Positions 56,865-64,000 of a stretch of DNA of 64,000 nucleotides are shown here, one piece after another. The number at the start of each line of letters is the position of its first letter. Within the stretch, counting starts at the first letter, position 1. Under the pieces are notes generated by a model that worked only from the letters and a program-made list of their open reading frames with translations, was not told the origin of the DNA and ran no database searches. The DNA comes from Lumbricus rubellus (Eukaryota > Annelida > Clitellata > Crassiclitellata > Lumbricidae), in NCBI GenBank assembly GCA_945859605.1, contig OX243825.1, positions 3,756,543-3,820,542 on the forward strand, given 5' to 3'. A program made the translations under genes and the position numbers.

Positions 56865-57659
56865 AGAGATTAGTGAAAACAGCGACCGATGAGAAGAGTA
56901 AGTAAGAAGCATGAAATTTCGCGTCGTCAACTGGACCCTGGGGGTTCCACCCGGATAGAAGAAGGCGGCGTACGTTAGAGTGAACGAAGGACTTCGCACT
57001 ATCGTCACCGATTACGCAAACAGAGAATCCATTCAATACTTGGGTGACATCGCCAGAATTCTGAATATCAATGTTGTATGAACTATTGTAATGCTGTATT
57101 TATAAGCATCAATGATCATTCTTGGACATTTACAGAGACACTAACAACTTGAATATTAATTTCACTGTAACTTTAGAGTAGCATCATGTAGTCCAATTAG
57201 AGTGTGTTACTATGTTTGCACAATGCACACTTTGCCCTTTTTTATTGATTTTTGGCCATTCATCACGTAAATATTCGTATACGTTAACACATTTAATATG
57301 AACATCATTGTAGCTGTCTGTGTAACTTCACGGAATATTAAAATGAGTGTAACTTCGCACATTTTTTAGCTTTTAATTTTTTGCGCACAATCTTATTTGA
57401 CATTTTTAGTTGGAATGTGTGTCCATTGACATTACTGTTAACAAGTTCATTCAAGATTTTTTAAATATTCTATTTGTGCAATAAAAAAGTGTTTTCTCAT
57501 TTTCCAAATCCGACATTTTGTCGGCGACATTTTTTCCTGCGACATATTGTCTCTGCGACATTTTGTCGGCGACATTTTGTCGGCGAAATTTTGTCGGGCG
57601 ACATATTGTCTCTGCAACAATTTGTCGGCGACATTTTGTCGGGCGACATTTTGTCAGTC

Positions 57660-58148
<489 letters not shown>

Positions 58149-58149
58149 A

Positions 58150-60890
58150 TGTTATGTTATTGAAAGGCTACCCCTTTTCCAAATCGGGAAAAGTGTTAAC
58201 GAAAGAGCCCGTGAAAGCCACAGCGTTAAAGCGCTGGATAGTTATTGAAAGTCTTTGAAAGAGAAAGGATGTCTCTCTCAGATCGTCCGACGCCTTTGAC
58301 AAATGACGACCCAAGTCAGTTAAGACAATTCCTTTAGAATTGATGGGTCCTAGCGTCTCCATGGCCAGCGGAATGAAGTTGTGTGTAGCTGTAATTGGCA
58401 CATATTTTTGTTCCTTTCTACTATCTGCTATTTCTGCTGCAGCTCCTGCAGTGACAGCGGTTGCCTGTAGATAGGAAGGCGCAAGGGTGTCGACCACTGT
58501 GGCATCCCATGCGAGACATCGGCCCGCTTTCCATGGGATAAGGGTGGTGCCGTCCGGTCATCCATCCATTATTATTATTATTTAGATAATTATTATTATT
58601 GTAATTTAATTTTTTATTTCTATCTGTGAGTTCTTGAAATGCATGCGAAATCACCGCTGCGTCCCATTTTCTTTGTATATAAGCTTTCAGCTCAGTGGGA
58701 AGATGTGCGTTCGAATTCAACATCCAATAACTAGAGGCTTCTTCGACCAATGGATCGGTAGAAGTTACGGAGACAACGAGTAGCATTTGGTCTTAGAGGC
58801 TTCGAGTGCCAGCGGCTGATGCCAAAAAGGCGGAAGTTGCCAGCATTTCGGCACTACGAATCCCCAGACCGCCGTTTCTCACTGGTAACGATGCCTGGAT
58901 CCATTGATCATCATCCATGTCAATATTGAGGAGGCTACAAAGACCTGTCCTCAATGCTTCATCGAAGTCGTGTAGAAGACTTCTATATAAGAAGCAAGCT
59001 GATGTTCTCAGTGTGTACAGCAGTTTCGGTATGCTTAAGCTGCTCTTCAACAGGGTGAATGAATCGTGTGGGTGAAGCAGTTCAAGCCGTGTGATGACTT
59101 TCGTCAAATCGTTAATCTTTTTCTGGATAGATTTCTCGACGGCTCTGCCTGGCAACAGTGGAGCTCCAAGCAATGTCAGGTCTTCACAGGCGACAATTTC
59201 GAACTCAGCAAAGGCCTTGTTCTTGTGTGTTTTAACGTCACCACTAAAGGAAGCCTCACACTTTGCCCGATTCAGTTGTAAACCATACATGTGTGCCTGC
59301 TTCTCTATCAAGCTGATGTCGTGCTCCACTTCATCGATTGGTCCAGCAAGAGTAATATCGTCCATATAACCGTTTTTTAATGGGGTAATCAGACTCTCAA
59401 GTAGTGGGTGTATCGTAAGGCAGAACTCCAGTGGTCCTAACGGGTCACCTTGTTGAGTGCCTTCTTCCGAAAGGATAGTGTGCTGTCTAGTCTGTAACTG
59501 TGGAGCGTATGCATAATTATCAAATACGTATCTGTAGATTTCTGGAACTTTTGCTGCGACCGCCTCTAACAAAGAATCTCTTCTTAGTGCGTTGAAAGCA
59601 TTCGAGAAATCCAGTTTCACTAAGATATGATTTTCAGGCATAGATTGTAAGTATCGCCTGGTAGCGTGAACGGCAGCCTCGGCTCCTCCTGATACTCCAA
59701 CACCGATTTGGAGCGGTGATAGAGTTTGAGACAGGTATGGACATACAACATGGCAGACACATTTAGCAGCCAGACGTCGCCAAGTGTATCCTGCGGTGAT
59801 CGGTCGAATCCCTCCATCTTTCTTCCCAAGTGTTATTAGTCTTCAGCCGTACAAAATTTTTGCGATGTTCTTCGGTATTCCTCCTCTCAGCAGCAGATTG
59901 ATTAGGTCAGTAATAGTATCCACAAAATCTTCGTCTGTTGAATTGGACAAAAGGTCTTTCAGATGCTGTGGTGTGAAGCCATCTGGACCTCCGGTTGATG
60001 CTGATGGAAAAGAAGCAATAGCGTCACAAACCATTTTACCAGAAACCTGTATGGCTTCAAACATGTCTTTTTGAGGACATGGCAATGTTCTCCTGTCATC
60101 GTAGGCCTTTGGATGCTTCTTCTGCAATTCTTCCATCACTGTAGGTGAATCTTCTACAGGAACATCATCAGAGCATAGCAAACGAAGTCTCCATCTTCGA
60201 GCCTGCTAGATACTACCTCGGCAAGATATTTTCCTCTATCGTGAATCTTATCATTTCTCCTAGATCGTGATTTAGATGCTGTAATTTCATTGTCCTCGTC
60301 GCTGAAAACCATTCCTTTATGCCAGGCTTCGATGCGTTGTAAAATGATCTTTCCCAAATTCCGGTTTCGACCTCCCCTCTTGGGTTTGTGCAGAATTATG
60401 GGTGAAAATTGGAGCAGATCTTGCCAATTTGAGGGACTGGTTGGTTCTCGAACTATGGCCCTTATGATCTTTGTAAGTACGTTCCTAAATGCAACTCTTG
60501 CTGCTATTGGAATGTGTTTCAGCAGTGATCTCCTTACTTTCGGATAGGATAAACTGTCTGGTAACGGTTCGCTGTTAGACATGTTTTCATCGCCAACTAC
60601 ATTGCACTGGTTATCGTCATAAAGAGTTTGGTGTAACGAGCGGTTTCTACTGAGGGTGACCTGTGCGCTCGTGGTGGATGATGATTGCGTTACCGACGTA
60701 GGCTTTATGAGGCAGTCTGCGGGTGGCCGGTCAGAGCCTGGACATGGGGCGGATCGAGGACCGTGCCGGTGAATCGTTCCGTCTGAAGCATGAGTCTTAA
60801 ATGACGACCAACACACGCCGCAAACCACCTGCCCCTTACAAGGTTTTTGACTCATTCGGAAAGTGTAATGTTTGTCGACTCTTTTTGTTC
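58150..60890 (-). mobile_element. RLE-type non-LTR retrotransposon, copy 1 (degenerate)
   Basis: The minus strand carries an N-terminal zinc-finger-like CGVCWSSFKTH...H region (60154-60855), an RT start (ASFPSASTGGPDGFTPQHLK), then the RT core with GGAEAAVHATRR, EEGTQQGDPLGPLEF and YMDD (59349-59369 region), and a restriction-like endonuclease piece (PDGTTLIPWKAGRCLAWDAT, PD..D type). The C-terminal ETLGPIN...QRFNAVAF segment ends at 58168. Defects: a frameshift near 60160, an in-frame TGA near 59842, and a small ATT array at 58568-58602 in place of the zinc knuckle. Confidence 0.88.
58793..60181 (-). pseudogene. reverse transcriptase region of copy 1
   Basis: A single frame apart from one TGA just after KNIAKILYG. 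It holds the RT fingers and palm motifs, including FPSASTGGPDG, KLDFSNAFNALRR, GTQQGDPLGP and GYMDDITLAG, then the thumb region, and ends SAFLASAAGTRSL. Compared with copy 2 it lacks the following CCHC part. Confidence 0.85.
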
Positions 60891-60924
60891 AAATGAGAAT
60901 GTTTACAGTTTGCGCGGCCATTAA

Positions 60925-61249
60925 TCCAACAAATTATTATTATTTTTTTTGCCCAGAGGGATTTATGATCCCTCAGGGACTTATTGCTAACTACAGTATA
61001 AAAACCAGTCCAGAATGACCCTACTCTTCGTTATCTTGATCCGCGAATGTGCCTCGAAATGCGATCGCGTTAAAACGTTGTATCGTTAAAGAGATACGTT
61101 GGTACAGGAAGGAGGTTGCTCGTGGGTCCCCCGTAACCATACTGAGCTTTTGTCCTAGGTCAGATAGAAAGACTTCACTATTAATCGGTCCCATGGTCTC
61201 GAATGCAAGTGGGACAAAATAGTGCGTTGTGAAGAGCTGGTGATATTTC

Positions 61250-61251
<2 letters not shown>
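60925..61251 (-). mobile_element. RLE-type non-LTR element, 3'-end fragment
   Basis: The minus frame (61021-61251) reads FVPLAFETMGPINSEVFLSD, then QRFNAIAFRGTFADQDNEE and stop. The 3' UTR carries the GCCCAGAGGG...CCCTCAGGG hairpin (60951-60980) and runs into a short ATT run (60934-60944). Its upstream end is replaced by the (ATT)n array at 61250. Confidence 0.8.
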
Positions 61252-61400
<149 letters not shown>

Positions 61401-61500
61401 AATCATTTATTTCCGTTTCAAACAGTGCAACATCAATTAACTGTGCGCGATGAACAGAGAACGCCTGACAAACACAGGCATAATGTGCTAATTGTTTCGT

Positions 61501-62199
61501 TCAACTAAAACTGGTGTAAATGAATGTTTGTCCTTCATTACACCACGCGCCGCTGGTCTCCAGGGCGACCGCCACAAATGCGTGGGTTCTGGTGATGGTG
61601 GCATATTTGATCGACTTAGACGTTGCTGCTCGTTCGGCGGCTTCGCCAGCTACGTTGGATGTATGCGGAAGATGCGACATGGCGTAAGTGTCCGGCACTG
61701 TCACGTCCCATGCCAGGCATTGACCACGTGACCATGGGATGATTGTCACGCCGTCTGGTCGCTTTCCGTCTTCTCTGAGCAGACCAAGCGGTTCTTTGTG
61801 AGACGGGATTTTTGCCCTGCCAAGAGCTCTCCATATAACGTCATTGATCATGTTGTGTCTTTGGTGTTTTCCGTTTCCTCCTCTGCACACCAATCCATGC
61901 AATCCTCTCGCGTCAACATTCCCTCGGCAGTGGTGGCACACATGAGGCTCACAAAGCGACGTTCCGAGTCTCAGCCCAACTGCGAAACGAATCTCCTCGT
62001 CTGAGAGGCGCAGGCCCAGCGCGGTCACAGGGGGAGCTAGCATCCAATCTCCAGAATGAGGGGCTCTCGAAGCTAGGAGGCGAGCGCGGTCGCATGGGAC
62101 ACTGGTAGACTCGAGCAGACCCGTCCATGCCTTTTCAGTGAATCTAGAATCCCCCCTCTTTTTGGCTGTGAGATGCTGCTCCAGTTGGAGGATCTGCAC
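61501..62199 (-). pseudogene. CCHC and restriction-like endonuclease part of copy 2
   Basis: 232 codons: C-x2-C...H...C knuckle (CHHC...HGLVC), RH-x-MINDVIWRAL, then KRPDG-x14-WDVT, the PD-(D/E)xK-type nuclease of RLE-bearing non-LTR elements (R2, R4, NeSL, HERO, CRE), where it nicks the target DNA. The frame relative to the RT is shifted, so I mark it broken. Confidence 0.8.
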
Positions 62200-63330
62200 C
62201 TGTCAGGGTAATCCATGCCTTGAGAGCTGAGTCCGCAAGGGCATATGGAGCATCAGCTGATTCTGTAGGTAGGATGCAAGCTTGCAGTTCGCTCGTGCTA
62301 GCGGCAGAAGCCAGAAAGGCAGAAAGTGCCAGCGTTGATGCACAACGAACACCCAAGCCACCATCTCTCACCGGCAGAGAAGCCTGGAGCCAGCGGTCGT
62401 CATCGAGGTCCACGTTCAAGATGGTTGATAGACCTTCTCGCAGTAAATGGTCGAACCGAGCCAGGCTCGGGCAATCGACACAGACAGCTGTGCGCATGCT
62501 GTAAAGCAGTTTCGGAACGCTCAAGCTGTTTTTGAGCAAAACAAGAGCGTCGTGTGTGTAAAGCATGGCTAGTCTTGTGATTGCTCTCTCTAGATCGTTG
62601 GCCTTTGATTCGACGACCATCTCCACAGCTGGACCTGGCATCAGAGGTGCACCCAGCAAGGTCATCTCTTCAAAGGTCATGTGCGTAAAACCTTCAAACG
62701 CTGGTTCATCGAATTGCATCTGATTGTTGTTGCATGCAATTTCGCATTTGGTGCGGTTTAGTATCAAACCCAGGACTTTCGCTTCTTCTGCAATAAGAAG
62801 GACATCGGCGGCCACTATATCTCTGCTACCACCCAATGTCAAGTCATCCAGGTAGCCAACACGTAGATTTGATCTTAATTTTACTAAAAGTGGTTGTAAG
62901 ACAAGGCAGAACTCCAGAGGACCCAAAGGATCGCCTTGCTGTGTCCCTTCTTCTGATCGTATTATGTGCGAGCCAAAGCGTAAGAGTGGGCGATTGGAGT
63001 AGGCAGCATGAGCAAATCGGTAGAGCTCTGGCATGTCTCTAGCCACTGCCTCTAGAAGAGAATCCCTCCGCAGAGTGTTAAACGCGTTTGTGAAATCCAG
63101 CTTTACGAGAACGTTGTCTTCGGGCATTGTTGTCACCCATCGGCGTGTCGCATGAACGGCTGCCTCAGCACCTCCTGAAATGCCTACCCCCAGTTGAATG
63201 GGGGCGAGCAGCTGAGCCAATCTTGTCACGGCATGAGAATTAGCACACTTCGCTGCAAGACGGCGCCATGTGTAGCCCACTGCGATTGGCCTTATGCCTC
63301 CGTCTTTCTTGCTTAAGGCTAATAGGTTTG
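62144..63330 (-). pseudogene. reverse transcriptase part of copy 2
   Basis: The frame holds the palm motifs GTQQGDPLGP and YLDD and the thumb region up to LQASLPVRDGGLGVRC and beyond. All catalytic RT residues that can be seen are present. It lacks the RT N terminus and the element's N-terminal domain. Confidence 0.85.
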
Positions 63331-63344
63331 CTCCGTAGATATTA

Positions 63345-63580
<236 letters not shown>

Positions 63581-63584
63581 ATGT

Positions 63585-63760
63585 CTGGTTGGGCAAAAGT
63601 GCCTCGGAAAGAAATAGCATTAATTAATTGGAATAATTAAAATAATTATTGGAATGTGTTTCAGCAGTGATCTCCTTACTTTCGGATGGGATAAACTGTC
63701 TGGTAACGGTTCGCTGTTAGACATGTTTTCATCGCCAACTACATTGCATTAAATTAAAAA
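63585..63760 (-). mobile_element. scraps of the RLE-type element
   Basis: A C-terminal scrap (63585-63630) is followed by a near-identical copy (63648-63748) of the N-terminal segment at 60508-60608 of copy 1 (GGAATGTGTTTCAGCAGTGA onward). The almost perfect match indicates a recent duplication or insertion, or an assembly duplication. Confidence 0.75.
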
Positions 63761-63774
63761 AACAGGTCTCTATC

Positions 63775-64000
<226 letters not shown>

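Larger units (their letters stand above)
51221..57657. mobile_element. large foldback-like element with GACAAAATGTCGC arms, hosting an LTR element
   Basis: Arms of about 13-bp tandem units, GCCGACAAAATGT on the left (51221-51382) and inverted on the right (57508-57657), share special variants in the same order (CGCAGAGACAAT next to ATGTCGCAGGA). The space between them holds 51383-51588 and 56865-57507, probably the element's own sequence, and the LTR retrotransposon 51589-56864 inserted in it. No transposase seen. Confidence 0.7.

Overview
This is a window from a metazoan nuclear genome, AT-rich and intron-dense. The animal is probably a marine invertebrate, and a deuterostome is my best guess. 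The evidence is many short phase-consistent exons with GT-AG introns, two conserved single-copy-type genes, tRNA-derived SINEs, and a very repeat-rich right half. The palindrome TAGGCCTA is strikingly frequent. I cannot name the species.

Left third (1-20317, + strand): two housekeeping RNA-processing genes lie head to tail. The first is the 3' part of SMU1, a WD40 spliceosome factor: 8 exons, 671-5562, 383 residues, with the N-terminal exons left of the window. The second is a complete PTBP1-type polypyrimidine-tract-binding protein: 16 coding exons, 9003-20317, 599 residues, four RRMs. It keeps the vertebrate-type 34-nt exon between RRM2 and RRM3 and sits among UCUU-rich intron sequence, but its RRM2-RRM3 linker is an unusual Gly/Met-rich stretch.

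Middle (23266-50445, - strand): two tandem paralogous Ig-domain transmembrane receptor genes, A and B. I assembled them by joining exons with matching phases, and the A/B correspondence supports each exon. Gene B ends in a canonical ITAM (YxxL-x8-YxxL). Gene A ends in a longer tail with an ITIM-like motif, 22-residue tyrosine repeats and a terminal ITAM-like pair (YxxL-x10-YxxL). Gene A seems to carry a frameshift in its first Ig exon. An 11-kb intron separates its TM exon from its tail exons. That intron holds a 20-bp satellite split by three DNA transposons, a CT-rich tract, and a 200-N assembly gap flanked by duplicated sequence.

Right (50600-64000): nested repeats. They comprise a long trinucleotide array; a foldback-like element with inverted minisatellite ends that hosts an LTR retrotransposon (gag-protease only, 51589-56864) whose 3' LTR carries a SINE; and several minus-strand copies of a non-LTR retrotransposon with a restriction-like endonuclease. 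The 3' ends of these copies abut trinucleotide, mostly (ATT)n, arrays, as in Dong/R4-type elements.

Small DNA transposons with clear target-site duplications (hAT-like 8 bp; Tc1/mariner-like TA; one with 9-10 bp) occur throughout, mainly inside introns of the Ig receptors.
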